The notes under the pieces are model-generated. The model made no database searches and was not told the DNA's origin. It saw only the letters and a list, made by a program, of their open reading frames with translations. DNA of 64,000 nt, from assembly GCA_003290165.1 (NCBI GenBank), contig QNQO01006212.1, forward strand, positions 124,001 through 188,000, in the 5' to 3' direction. This DNA comes from Berberis thunbergii (lineage: Eukaryota; Streptophyta; Magnoliopsida; Ranunculales; Berberidaceae). The translations under genes were made by a program, and so were the position numbers. Shown piece after piece: positions 1 through 10,368 of the stretch (position 1 is its first letter; each line of letters starts with the position of its first letter).

Positions 1-198
1 CATGAAATCCTCTAATGAGCATTTTGAACTCAATAATCAGGTATTTTGAACTCAAATTAGAATATATTTTCTCCAAGTAATGTAAGATATATTTGATAAA
101 CAGAACGGTCTTTATTATTGGTTTGGGTTTTGGGTTTTGAATTCCACAAATTCATTAAAGAAAAAGTTCATATGTCTTTCTCCCTCTTGCCCCCTCCA

Positions 199-657
199 TC
201 TCTATCCTCATTTCTTCCACGCTTCCTACTAAAATTATTGAAGGTTGTCGTTTTTGTTGAGGCAGGTGAAGTTGCCAGACAAGAGCTTATAGGCAGGATT
301 AGTTTGCGGCTGGACAAAGCTTCTGTCAATGATCTGCTCATCCTTGCACGATCACCTGACACCACTGTTTATGACGTTGGACTGGTGCACAACATTGTAA
401 GTCGGTTTGCATTGGCAAATCAAATTGCACAAAACATAAATTGTTATACCAAGAAAAATGAGATTGGCACAGATGGTTATGCTTTAAGGCTTGAGTCATG
501 GCTGAAAGTTGGCAAGCTGATTGATGGTTATCTTGCTGAAATTGCCTGTGATCAGAATCTCTCTCTAGCCAGATTCATTGACTTTGCACAACTGATTCCT
601 GAGTCAGCTCGACCACTACATGATGGTTTGTACAAAGCCATTTATGTCTACCTCAAG
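199..657 (+). pseudogene. NPH3-domain (BTB/POZ-NPH3 family) gene fragment
   Basis: About 153 codons match the middle of the NPH3 domain of NPH3/NPY-type proteins, which act in phototropin and auxin signalling as CUL3 substrate adaptors. Recognisable blocks in order are a FLLKLLK segment, LDKASVNDLLI, SPDTTVYDVGLV, LESWLKVGKLIDGYLAEIA and IPESARPLHDGLYKAI. The open frame stops just after a consensus donor (GT at 658-659), as expected for an exon end. No BTB domain lies upstream in the window, and the exon that should follow, with the conserved C-terminal NPH3 blocks, is absent. Instead the next recognisable coding DNA (1668 onward) belongs to SWC2. This is therefore a fragment, not a working gene. 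The frame is intact, so the loss is recent or the piece was captured with its splice site. The upstream part of the frame (118-198) does not look like NPH3. Confidence 0.75.
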
Positions 658-659
658 GT

Positions 660-1667
660 AAATTATTATTAGTTTGCACCTCTAATGTCTGCCACGTGTT
701 AGTGTTGCGACAGAACAAGTTACATATTTGTTTGTTTACAGCATAGTTATAAGTAGCAGAGTCTACAACTGCCTTCTGTTAGTCACTAATTGATCACTAT
801 GCCTAGGAGTCTCTTTTCTTGTGGTAAGGCCTGTAAGGGTAGACTTGCTCCTTATGAGTCTTAGAAAACTACAATAATAAAAGAACATAAATTTAGCAAA
901 AGAAAAAGAAAAAGGTTTCCTGATCCCCCCTGATAAGTGCTTAAAAAATTGCATGTACTTTTGCCCCATTGCTTTCCCTAAAATTCATGGGCAAGCAAGC
1001 ATATAGTTTTGTTCTTATCCATTGCATAGTTTAGATGTTCAGGTTGTTGGTATTTGTGCATGGAGGAGAATTTTGGCATATCCATTCACCATCCGACATT
1101 CTCAATAACTTATACTAGTGTACTAATCCCAACTTCCTAGGTTTCATGTAGGATATTATTCTGCATTTCAGTTACCGTAAATGGTTATGCTTAACAAATC
1201 CAATTAGTTTGGTAAAGGGTTCGATTCACTATGTTATATATTGGCTGCAATAGTTGCGTTAGTTTGTATTTGCAAACATTTGGCTTGAACTATTTCAACT
1301 TACATGCAATTTGGCAGTTGTTTTTGTTTGTAATTTTGGTAATTTGTTATGTTTGATCACCTGTTTTGAAGCTTTCGAACGCTCGTGATTGTCTTTATAT
1401 TTCTTCCCTTTTTCTGACAGTATATCTGGCAGTATTTGCTATGTTTGTTTGTTGAAATGGTTGGACTCGGAGCAGCGAAGTTTGCTTGCAGGGCTTCTTA
1501 TCAGAGGTAATTGACATGCTAATCTCTTAGTTCTCTGGAGCAGGATTTATTACAGACTTTGTTTTGCAGATGGAACTATTTTAAACATATTACAAGATAT
1601 CATCTAATCTCTAGCTTTCCTCTCATCTGAACTAGGGTGGTGATATTCAACTCGGAATGGCAATTTT
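660..1667. other. Non-coding stretch between two gene fragments
   Basis: AT-rich DNA without a supported gene. It reads like intron sequence: polypyrimidine-AG tracts occur near 1420, and a short exon-like piece (about 1421-1505) is followed by a GT donor at 1506, but I cannot assign that piece to a protein. Confidence 0.4.
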
Positions 1668-2159
1668 CGGGAAGAGAATGATACAAGTTACAAAGAAGAA
1701 GGAGAGGTTGTTGATGTGTTTGATAGTGACGTTGATGAAGATGTGAGTATACCGCTGTTGTGTTATGGTTGCATTTTTATGACTCAATGTATTTTATTGC
1801 TTATTTTCTATCTTTCACTATGATATCAGGAACCTGAGCCAGATGAAGGAGCAGAAAATGATGCAGATGTCAGGTTCGACTTCTTCTGTTGTACTTTATT
1901 TAGAGTTTTAACCAAGGGTGGCTATTGAGATCCTGTATGCTATTCATTTTGTCCGTGTCTGCATTTCCTTCCCTCTACATCACTGTGGTTAATGTTAAAT
2001 CCTTATTTATGATGCTCATAAAGATATTTGTAAAAAATATGTAAGTTCTAACAACCACTTTTTTTTTAAATTACTCAGCCAATAAAAAGAAAGAAAGAAG
2101 GCGAGGAGAATAGAAGAGAATGACTCAGGAAGAGATGCTTCTAGAAGCAACACAAACAG
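1668..2159 (+). pseudogene. SWC2/YL1 (SWR1 chromatin-remodelling subunit) gene fragment, three exon pieces
   Basis: Three exon-like pieces match the acidic N-terminal region of plant SWC2 (YL1), the subunit of the SWR1 complex that binds the H2A.Z-H2B dimer. Piece A ends at 1742 (donor GT 1743) and reads YKEEGEVVDVFDSD. Piece B is 1830-1873, preceded by AG and followed by GT, and reads EPEPDEGAENDADV. Piece C is 2079-2159, again bounded by AG and GT, and ends with MTQEEMLLEATQT, a highly diagnostic SWC2 block. The first exon and everything C-terminal, including the YL1_C domain, are missing. The introns are kept, so this is a genomic capture or segmental fragment and not a reverse-transcribed copy. 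The reading frame in piece C is disturbed upstream of the diagnostic block. It lies between an NPH3 fragment and a CACTA transposon end. Confidence 0.72.
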
Positions 2160-2585
2160 GTAGAGCTAAGCTCCCAATTGGCAGTGCGAGTGCGGGCTGG
2201 AGCTGCAGGTGCGAGGAGCTGTTAGGTGTTACAAAGTCTGTTAGGTGCTATATACAAAGTCTGTTAGATACATTGTAGTGTTGTGTTAACAATGTCTATA
2301 AAGTAATATGAGAAACGGGCATTCATTCATTTTGTAAAAACTTTGTACATTGAGCTCTGCTCATAGGGAGACTGATGAACATCTCAAATTGTTTACAATT
2401 TCTATCAATACATGCAATCTGTTCTTACTTCTTCTATCAATTCTGCTTGATCTAGTGGCAATTCAGCATTCTTTTCTTGACCATTCTTTGATCTACATTG
2501 CTAATTCCTGTCAGGTCAGTCTCAATTATGCATTGATCCTTGTCAAAAGAACTGCAGCAGGTGATTCAATATAATCCTGCAGAAC
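2160..2585. other. Unassigned stretch before the CACTA subterminal region
   Basis: No gene seen. A TGTTAGGTG-type motif occurs twice near 2220-2250, and the following 190 bases resemble a short LTR (AT-rich, poly-A-signal-like), but no partner LTR or target duplication is visible. Confidence 0.3.
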
Positions 2586-2999
2586 AACACGCTTGCGCAA
2601 CGACTTAATTAAACCGTGCTCATCATCTTTGCCACGGCTTATAACCGTGGGCGACACGCTTGCAACGGCTTGGTCATCATCATTGCCACGGCTTATGACC
2701 ATGGCCATCATAGTAGCCACGGTTTTAAACCGTGGCCATATTGCAACGGCTAATAACCGTGGCTATTTAGCAACGGTTTAAAATCGTGGCTACTATTTTA
2801 GCAACGATTTATAACCGTGGCTACATGCAGAACTTTTTCACGCCTCCTCGAGCATTAAACCGTTGCTAAAATGTTTAGCAACGGTTTATAGCCGTTACAA
2901 GGAATTTCATGACGCCTCTATTGCCCACGGCTCTAAGTCGTGACAATGGGTTACCCCCACGGTTTCAAACCGTTGCTAATGGCTATTTTTGGTGTAGTG
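2586..2999. mobile_element. Right end of a CACTA (En/Spm) DNA transposon: subterminal repeats and terminal inverted repeat
   Basis: The last 14 bases (2986-2999) read TTTTTGGTGTAGTG, the right-hand form of the CACTA terminal repeat. Upstream, about 400 bases are packed with copies, in both orientations, of a roughly 20-bp motif built on GCAACGGTTTATAACCGTGGC. Such dense subterminal repeats are the transposase-binding region of En/Spm elements. The base change at 3000 is sharp: the next bases continue a retrotransposon RNase H frame. The 3-bp target duplication would be AAC on this side; the other copy and the left end are not in the window. The NPH3 and SWC2 fragments upstream would lie inside the element if the left end is further upstream. 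Confidence 0.85.
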
Positions 3000-3003
3000 A
3001 ACA

Positions 3004-4490
3004 AAAGAAATCAACGTCTTCACTGACTCCAAATTGGTGGTCAATCAGCTGAATAACGAATTTCAAGTCAAAGATGCCCAAATGAAAACCTACCATCAAA
3101 AGACTACCGAGCTGATGAAAAGTTTATAGGATGCAACCATTCGGCGATGTTGCAAGGGCAGAGAATGAAAGAGTTGACGAGCTAGCCAAAGAAGCATCAC
3201 GGGCTAAAGAAAATGATAATCCACTCGTCACGATACAGGAAAGTTTCATACTGGAAAATCAAGTGCAAGAAGCATATGCAACAGGTAAGGAAGACAATTG
3301 GACGATTCCAATCCTCGCGTATATAATGAAAGGAGAGCTTCCAACAAACAAGATGGAGGGCCGAAAACTGCAAAACCGAGCAACACAGTACACAGTAATT
3401 AACGACAGACTCTACAGGAGATCTGCTACTAGCCCACTACTAAGATGCCTCTCACCCGATGATGTTGGCTATGTTCTACGAGATATTCATCGCGGTACAT
3501 ATGAAAACCACCTAGAAGGAAGAACACTAGCCCACAAAGCTTTGTCATTGGGATACTATTGGTTGGCAATGCAAGCAGCTGCAAATAAACTCGTTCGCAC
3601 TTGTGACAAATGCCAAAGATTTGCCCCATGTACTCACATGCCAGGCCAAAATCTAATCCCAATGAGCAGTCCCTGGCCATTTGCACAATGGGGGACGACC
3701 ATCGTAAGGTCACTCCCAATGTCTGATAGAAAGAAATTCCTTCTTGTAGCGGTAGATTACTTTACAAAGTGGGTGGAAGTTGAGCCGTTAGCAAAGAAAG
3801 GAGAAGCTCAAGTCGAAAAGTTTCTTTGGAAAGACATATGGGAAGCAATTCGAAGGAAAGAAGGTTAAGGAGTTGTGTGAAAACTTGAGCATCCAACAAC
3901 ACTTCTCATCACCCGCCCATCCACAGGCAAACGGGCAAGCCGATGTCACCAACAAAACAATCCTAGAAGCGATCAAGAAGAAGCTCGAAGCATTGAAAGG
4001 ATTGTGGACATCTGAACTGCCTGACATCCTTTGGGCATACAAAACAATGAAAATGACTCCAGCAGGGGAAACAATACTCTTTTTGCCTTCGCATACGGGT
4101 CTGAAGCAATGATACCCATAGAAGTTGGTATGCCAACATTCAGAACCGAAAAGTTCTTAGCAGAGGACAACAATGAAGCACTGAGAGTCGAATTGGATCT
4201 CCTCTAAGAAAAGCGAGAAAATGCTTCTATCAAAACAACAACCTACCAACAACGGATGGTCAACTACTATAACAAAAAGTAAAGCCTCGCACGTTCAGTG
4301 TCAGTGATTGGGTACTCTGAAAAATTCAACTCAACACAAAGGAACCTGGCGCGGGAAAGTTGAATCTGAATTGGGAAAGACTATACATAAGTGATAAAAA
4401 TCAACATACCAGGGACATACTGGTTAGAAAGTATGGAGGGCGCACAACTACCACGACCGTGGAATGTATAGCATTTGAAAAAATATTATC
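3004..4490 (+). pseudogene. Retrotransposon RNase H end and integrase (Tat-type pol), degenerate
   Basis: The RNase H motif FTDSKLVVNQL opens the segment (about 3019-3051), followed by a stop and frame change at 3127-3131. The 3131-3868 frame carries the integrase H2C2 zinc finger (HRGTYENH, then CDKC at about residue 158), SPWPFAQWG, and the first part of the catalytic core with VAVDYFTKWVEVEPL. At about 3838 the core loses roughly two dozen residues and shifts frame: the block holding the second catalytic Asp (DNGKQF type) is reduced to GKQF. The frame from 3873 then carries SSPAHPQANGQ and the third catalytic region. Integrase C-terminal sequence with several stops runs to about 4490, ending in a PRPWN..HLKKYY motif typical of Tat. 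Without the second Asp it cannot be an active integrase. Confidence 0.82.
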
Positions 4491-4837
4491 AATAAAACTC
4501 CTTTACACCCTTCATCTTGTGTTCAAACGATAAAGTCTAGTCGGGACGAAGAAGTCGAACTAAAGATTTTACTCGAGGAAACACATAGCACGACCAAAAT
4601 ATCGTGCTACGAGTAAAGTCTAAATATATGTATTAGGACAAGCAAGTCAGATATAAACATAAAACTTCTGAACTGACCAACCATGAAGTAATGAAGTACT
4701 TGGACACATGAGCTGAACTTTTTATTTTGTCAACTATATTGTATGACATCAAAATCTAGACATTTAAAGTTGGATTTCAACAACAATATCACTCGATGGC
4801 ACAGGTTCGGACGAGCGAATAGACGATTTTTCCTCAT

Positions 4838-7015
4838 CGATAGGGTCACTCAGCAAATTCGGAACGGGTTCCTCTTCATTCTTGAATACATGCTCAACAA
4901 AACAACGATACTTCGATAAATCCAAGCCTTGCGACTCAATACGTCTAGGAAGTCATGACAACCATCGACTACTCTTTTACAGTCTGCTGCTTTTGCAGTC
5001 TTCAATTTATCAGTAACTGATACAAGCTCAGCCCGAGTCGACGCGAGTTCGCTCTCAACAACAGTAAGCCTAGCAGGAGCTGTCGATTTGGCAGTAGCAA
5101 ACTCGGTATTCAATTGAGCAACTTTCGCCATAAAAATTTCAGACTGGTGGAGTACTCTGCAGCAGAACGCTTGGCTTCGTCACAATCAACCCTTCCTTCG
5201 AACAACTCCTTTTCAGCAATACTCAACTGAGATCACAGTTTATTCAACTCTGTCTCGGAGGTGTCAAGTTCGAAAGCAAACTTATTCTGAATAGCCTCAA
5301 CTTCCTTCAACGAAGTCCGAGCAGCTTCAGCGGCCTTCTCATACTCCGTATACTGCACTCTCAGTGGATCAAACTTACGGAGAACATGAGAAATAACCAA
5401 GGCCCGCCCTGCCATATTCCACTCAACGAGCGCCACCTGATCGCCTGCGACCTTATAATCTAACCCCATAACACCAACATAAACGAGGTGACTCATCCCC
5501 TCCATGAGATGCTTGAGACCTTCATCGAGGTGATTACATGGCGAATGCACGGGTGTAGAAGCCCTCTCGACCAACCGCCCATGACAACCGACGCTGAGAT
5601 TACGAGCATTATCTTGCACGACGCCAGCCTCAGAAGACCAATTGAACTTCTTAAAGCCACAACAGTAGGACTGGTAGCAGGGAGAGTAGAAGGCAACTCC
5701 AAACGACTTGATCTTCCAATGAGGAGTCAAACTTGAAATTAGCCAAAGTCTTCGTGTTGTTCGGATTCTTAGATATTTTGACACCAAGCTGGAACATCTT
5801 GTTGTTTATAACACCTGAATCGTCAACAGACAAGTCGGTGAAATCGGGCACGCCATACAAGGAGACAAGGTTCTTCTCATGATTATCCAAAAAACGAGAT
5901 ATCTTTTTCTTGCTCCTCTCGAGAGTTTGATTTATCTCCTCAACCTCTCGAGTAGTAGGATCAACAACATCACCTCCACCCCTTTTCGAAAGATATTGGA
6001 GGAGGGAGAACCATGGTAATAACATGAACCAAGGTTCCAAGCTTCTTCTTCTTCGGGATATGACCAGGACTGATCGCCAACATCTTAGACGGACTAGCAA
6101 GCCTAGCAACTTTCCTCTTTCTAATGCTCGAGCCAGCATTAACAACACCTCTAGCAATAACAGGAGCATTGTGATTCGTAGGCTTCTTAGCGAACCTCAC
6201 TTCCCAATCAATGCTCGCATCGCCAACGACACCCGGAGGAGTACGCTCTTGCCTCTCGTCAGAAATGACGATAACACCAACGTGCGCAATAGTAATTTTC
6301 AAAACACAAGTTGTCGTAAGCGCTGCACGATCTGCCTCGCTCATAGTGTACATACCACTGCGATCAAGGATATCCATAGTAAGGAAAGCTTCCACTAGGG
6401 ACCGATGCCGCTTATCAAATTGATCATGGAACCCTTGTTCCACCACAGACAAAAACAGTTTGTTCCTCTTGGGTTCTTGGAATGATCGCAAAACTTGTAC
6501 ATCGCGTAACTTAAAATATTCAGAAAAAATGGATGCGTAAAGCCAGGGCCTCGACCAACCCCTATACTCGTCCCTGAGATTTTTGAAACAGGATGGACCA
6601 CGGAGATAGCAAGTGCGGTTCGTGTTTACACTAAACCCAACCACAGAGTGTTGAACCTTGATGTTCATTGAAATCCAAATAAAACGGTCCTCGCTAAGGT
6701 CACGATCATTACCCTCCAGTCATTAGGAACCATTTGCGTGAGAGCAATGCCCAAAAAATTTAAATACTCCCAGAAGATTTATGAAGCCAGAAGCCTAAGA
6801 CCTGCTTGAAATCTGCTAGGGTATAACGCAATGTAGCCAAGCCTTGGACGACAATGACTGTCACCCTCTTTAGGCAGGATGATCTTGAGGTCAGATGGCA
6901 ATGAATAGTCATAACGAACATTATCTAGAGTCGTTCACGTCACCCGCTTAGGCGAAAAGTAAGCTTCGCAAGTAGCAAGCACATCACCACTTAAAATCCT
7001 GAAGATAGACATCAT
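4838..7015 (-). pseudogene. Antisense extra ORF of a Tat retrotransposon (transposase_28-like, coiled coil), degenerate
   Basis: Opposite in direction to pol, a long coding region can be followed through three main frames. It starts near 7015 (MMSIFRILSGD) and has stops at about 6940 and 6780. The best open stretch is 6668-5970 (232 codons) with RGPSCFKNLRDEYRGW, basic KRKVARL and KKKKLG segments, then 6169-5651 and 5787-5233. A heptad-like coiled-coil tail (ELASTRAELVSVTDKL) runs to about 4850. It resembles the plant proteins grouped as putative gypsy-type transposon domain. Antisense additional ORFs between integrase and the 3' LTR are established for Tat elements; their function is unknown. 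A coiled-coil C-terminus suggests self-association, but that is inference. The frame breaks make it non-functional here. Confidence 0.65.
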
Positions 7016-7325
7016 TATGAGTCAAAAATGAAAGAAAAAGAAATCAAAGCCTGGGAACGAAGAGAATGTAAAGAAGAAAATGTTGTATCTGCTTCCTTCT
7101 TTTTATAGGGCTGAACAACGAAATAACTACTCATAGGGAAATGTGCAGGACATAATGGTCACACGAAATCCCAAAAATCATGACAAAACGAACAATCGGA
7201 TAAACAAACGCAGTAACAGCTGGTAACGACATTAAATGCACCGCGAGGGTAAAATCGAAAATACAACTGTTGTACAATTAGTGGTTATGTCAGCATACCC
7301 ACTAACTAGAGGGTGGAATAGCTAA

Positions 7326-8269
7326 TGATACATCAAATAAGACTATTATTACAACCATACACGTAGCATAGATCATCTATCATGAGGATCAAATATTTCA
7401 ATACTAGAACAATTCACAAAGCCCAGAAAAATGGTGGATCCAGTCATAAATAGGGCTGAAAACCGAACCGATTTAGGTCGGTTTTAAAATTTTCAAACCA
7501 AAACCGAACCGACCATTAACAAAACCGATCTGAAACCGAACCGATTCTAATTTATGCAAACCGTAACCGAACCGAACAGACTAAAATCGAACCAAAACCG
7601 AAATAAAACCGAACCGACCGACTATTTTAAACATATTATATTATTTATATATAAAATATATATTATTTATTATATATATTCGATTGGTTCGGTTTGGTCG
7701 GTTAAAATCACATAGAAACCGAAAACCGAACCGACCACTTCGGTTTTGAATTTTTTTAAACCGAAACCGATCCAAATCGAATTTAAACCAAACCAATCGG
7801 TTCGGTTTAGATCAGTTCGATCGGTTTAATCGGTTTTTTGTTCAGCCCTAGTCATAAAAGCCCAATCAGGGCCCATTAGAATAAATCATAGTCAAAGGTT
7901 CAAATCCAGGCCCAATAGAGATCTCCCTTAAATAGGAGGAACATTACAAAGAAAATGAGTCGTGGAGGGAGTTACGCATCCGAGGACATATCTTCATAAA
8001 GAAGGAAAATGTTACAAAGAACGTCTCCCCCGTTGAGCCTCATATGCTTAAGTCACGCAGAGAATTAATAACGACTATTATATAAGGTAAAATGAACATT
8101 CAACAAAGGTATGCAATTTTAAGTGAATCTTGTCCAGATTTATCTCCATCTCCAACTGAGTTATTGACTTAAGCATCAGAGTGCCTCGGCAACCAAAAAG
8201 GTGGTCTTTGTCAATCTAAAATTTATTTTGCAGGTCAAACTTATAGAAGACCAGATTTTGGACGCATCA
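7326..8269 (+). repeat. 3' LTR of the Tat element (interrupted by a hAT MITE)
   Basis: The segment starts TGATACATC and ends GACGCATCA, so the ends form TGAT...ATCA. It follows a purine-rich stretch (AGAGGGTGGAA, 7313-7323) that could serve as polypurine tract. Near its end it has TTGACTTAAGCATCAGAGTG and TTGCAGG, features common to Tat LTR R/U5 regions. Total 944 bp, of which 400 bp is an inserted MITE plus an 8-bp duplication. No second LTR is in the window, so the ends are not confirmed by comparison. Confidence 0.6.
7451..7850. mobile_element. hAT-type MITE (CCGAACCGAAC-rich family), 400 bp
   Basis: Terminal repeats are TAGGGCTGAA and TTCAGCCCTA, flanked by a perfect 8-bp target duplication GTCATAAA (7443-7450 and 7851-7858), which is the hAT signature. 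The interior is almost entirely degenerate copies of AACCGAACCGA on the left and their complements on the right around an AT-rich centre, so the whole element can fold back. No coding capacity. The same family occurs at 40653-41086. Confidence 0.92.
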
Positions 8270-8306
8270 TAACCCATGAAAATTTATGGTTTTTTTTAAT
8301 ATTTTA

Positions 8307-8624
8307 GGGTGTGTGGTTGCATGGAATCCTATGCTATTTGAATCCATGAGGGGACCCTTACATTTTATGCTAATTTGATGTAGCACCCAACCCACATCCA
8401 CCATTTGATTTTTGATCAATGGTGGGAATGGAAGTTTTATGAACATGGGAATCACATGCCTTGGAGGACCAAGGAGTATGATTCTCATGTTCATGGTACT
8501 TTCATTCCCACCATTGATCACAAAATCAAATGGTAGATGTGGAGTGATACATCAATTTAGCCTAAATGTAGGGGTCTCCTTGTAGATTCTCATGGCATAG
8601 GAGTCCATGCAACCAAACACACCC
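8307..8624. mobile_element. Tourist-like (PIF/Harbinger) foldback MITE, 318 bp
   Basis: The ends are GGGTGTGTGGTTGCATG and its complement CATGCAACCAAACACACCC, flanked by TTA on both sides (8304-8306, 8625-8627), the typical Harbinger target. The two halves are near-perfect inverted copies over their whole length, with a central CTTGGAGGACCAAGG hairpin. The family recurs at 58842-59158 (complete) and 28171-28312 and 56690-56850 (left halves). Confidence 0.88.
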
Positions 8625-8824
8625 TTAGATTGGTTATACGACAATTATTCTTTATCACATAGAAAATGTTTAACATAAAAAAATTGTAAATTCATTGGAC
8701 TATAAATTTTATATGACATTTAATATTGTTATGATGAAAATTATAGTTACATAAATTAGGCATTACTTGAGTGTGGGCAATGTGAGATGAAATTTTTTAT
8801 TATTCTTCATTGGAGAAATATTTA

Positions 8825-8953
8825 GTACGTGCTCATCTCGTCCCGAACTCGTTTGTGATGGGACGATGTCAGGATGAGGTCTATCTCGTTCTGATCCCGA
8901 ATGAACAGGATGGGATAGGGAAGAGGTTCATCCCGTCTCGTGGCCACCCCTAA
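8825..8953. mobile_element. Remnant of a hAT-type MITE (GGGATGAG-rich family)
   Basis: The stretch is made of repeats such as CGGGATGGGATAGGGA and ends in GGCCACCCCTA, the right end of a hAT family also seen at 14763-15805 and 33104-33240. The left terminus is not recognisable, so this is a truncated copy. Confidence 0.55.
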
Positions 8954-9360
8954 TGGCATCTACTAGGTATGAATTTTTTTTCTTGTTGATGTTTACCTAA
9001 TTCTCCTAAAAAAAATTCTCTTGTTGATTTTAATTTAATACATTATACATTAATTTTCTTATTTTTATGGTGCATCGGATAAAGCAATGATCAACAGAGG
9101 CATTAGTGAACGCTACTCCTTTATTTTAAATAAATGAAAGTCGATGAAGGATCAAGAATCAACCATATCCTGACGAACCTAGTTGAACAAAGCAAAGGGT
9201 GAACATACATGACGGGCAAGATCGCACTGATGAAGACGTTGAAGTTTCGCAGCTACAAAAATGATGAGTAAAGATTTGGTACAAATTGACTGGATAATGC
9301 ATGAATACCTACTTCCGTCCTATCAAGATGGCCACGAAAACAAGGTAATTTACAATATAG

Positions 9361-9666
9361 CACTACATCAAATTGACATATTTGTAACAATCCCAAAAAA
9401 AATATCACTATTGTGCTGTAACAGTTCACCAAACAGTTTCATCCAATTTCATAAATGAAATGATACAATAATTGGATCACCATGAATAGTATGGTACTGC
9501 AAGTGATACTATTCATGGTGATCCAATTTATTGTATCACTTTATTTGTGAAACAGTTTTTCAAAATTTTGCCTGAATTTAGTTTTGACTCTAAATTGTTT
9601 GGTGAACTACATCACAAAAGTGATATTGTTTTGGGATTGTTACAAAACTGCCCATTTGGTGAAGTA
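9361..9666. mobile_element. Mini-CACTA foldback MITE, 306 bp
   Basis: It starts CACTACATCAAATTGACAT and ends with a degraded complement (TTTGGTGAAGTA), so the ends are CACTA-like. The centre is a strong palindrome (about 9470-9540) around TACTGCAAGTGATACT. A related copy lies at 32453-32761. The 3-bp flanks TAG and TGG agree in two of three positions. No coding capacity. Confidence 0.7.
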
Positions 9667-10368
9667 TGGTTTCTAATTTTTATATTTTTTTTTGTTGAAG
9701 TTATTATGAGCAAGGATGTGATTTCGCAAAATTATACGAAATTTCATTGAAATTTTCATTTTTTTTAATTACAAAAAAAAGGGCGAAAGAAAAAGATGCC
9801 TTTTTTTTTAACTTTTTTTTAGGGTTTTTGCGAAAATTTTAGACTTTTTTTTCATAAATTTGCGGGTTTTTTTTCAATTTTTTCGTAAAAATTAAAAAAT
9901 GAGCTACTAAAAATTACATTTTTCAAGGATATTTTTTGAAAATTTTCGTAAATTTTGAGTTTTTTTTATTTCTAATTATCAGTTATTCTAATTATTTATT
10001 GTTTTTTGAAACCACCCCCTAATTTCTTAATTATCACTTCTTCTATTTATATATTGATTTCAAACTGCCCCTTGATTTTCTAATTATAGGTATTTTGGTT
10101 TCATTTAATGTGTTTAATAAATTTATTTACTTGCATATTATTTTTTTCTATACCCTCGAAATTCATTATATATTTATCTTCGATATTTTTTGTTTTTTCC
10201 ACACTAAAATATTGCTTAAAATCAGGAACTGAAATTAACTCAAAAAACGAAATCACAATCCTTGATTCCGAGTACTTGTTTTGTAAAATTTGCATGTTAT
10301 CTTGTGTATTTTCACGCTTGTTTTGGTTCTTTGGGGATTAGGATTAGTGATTTTAACTTTATGCGTGA
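9667..10368. other. AT-rich stretch without a gene
   Basis: Long T and A runs and short open frames only. It may represent intron-like sequence upstream of the NAC-like fragment, since a usable AG acceptor occurs at about 10372. Confidence 0.35.

Larger units (their letters stand above)
3000..8269 (+). mobile_element. Ty3/gypsy LTR retrotransposon, Tat lineage, 3' part only
   Basis: From left to right it contains the end of RNase H, integrase, a long gene-sized region coding on the opposite strand, and a 3' LTR. That order, with an extra antisense ORF between integrase and the 3' LTR, is known from Tat-lineage elements. The 5' LTR, gag, protease and reverse transcriptase are absent because the CACTA end at 2999 abuts the RNase H frame; they may lie beyond the window on the other side of that insertion. 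The element is inactive: frameshifts and stops are present in all coding parts. Confidence 0.8.

Noticed and set aside
2219..2411. Solo copia LTR starting TGTTAGGTG
   Set aside because: No matching ending dinucleotide context, target duplication or second copy could be shown.
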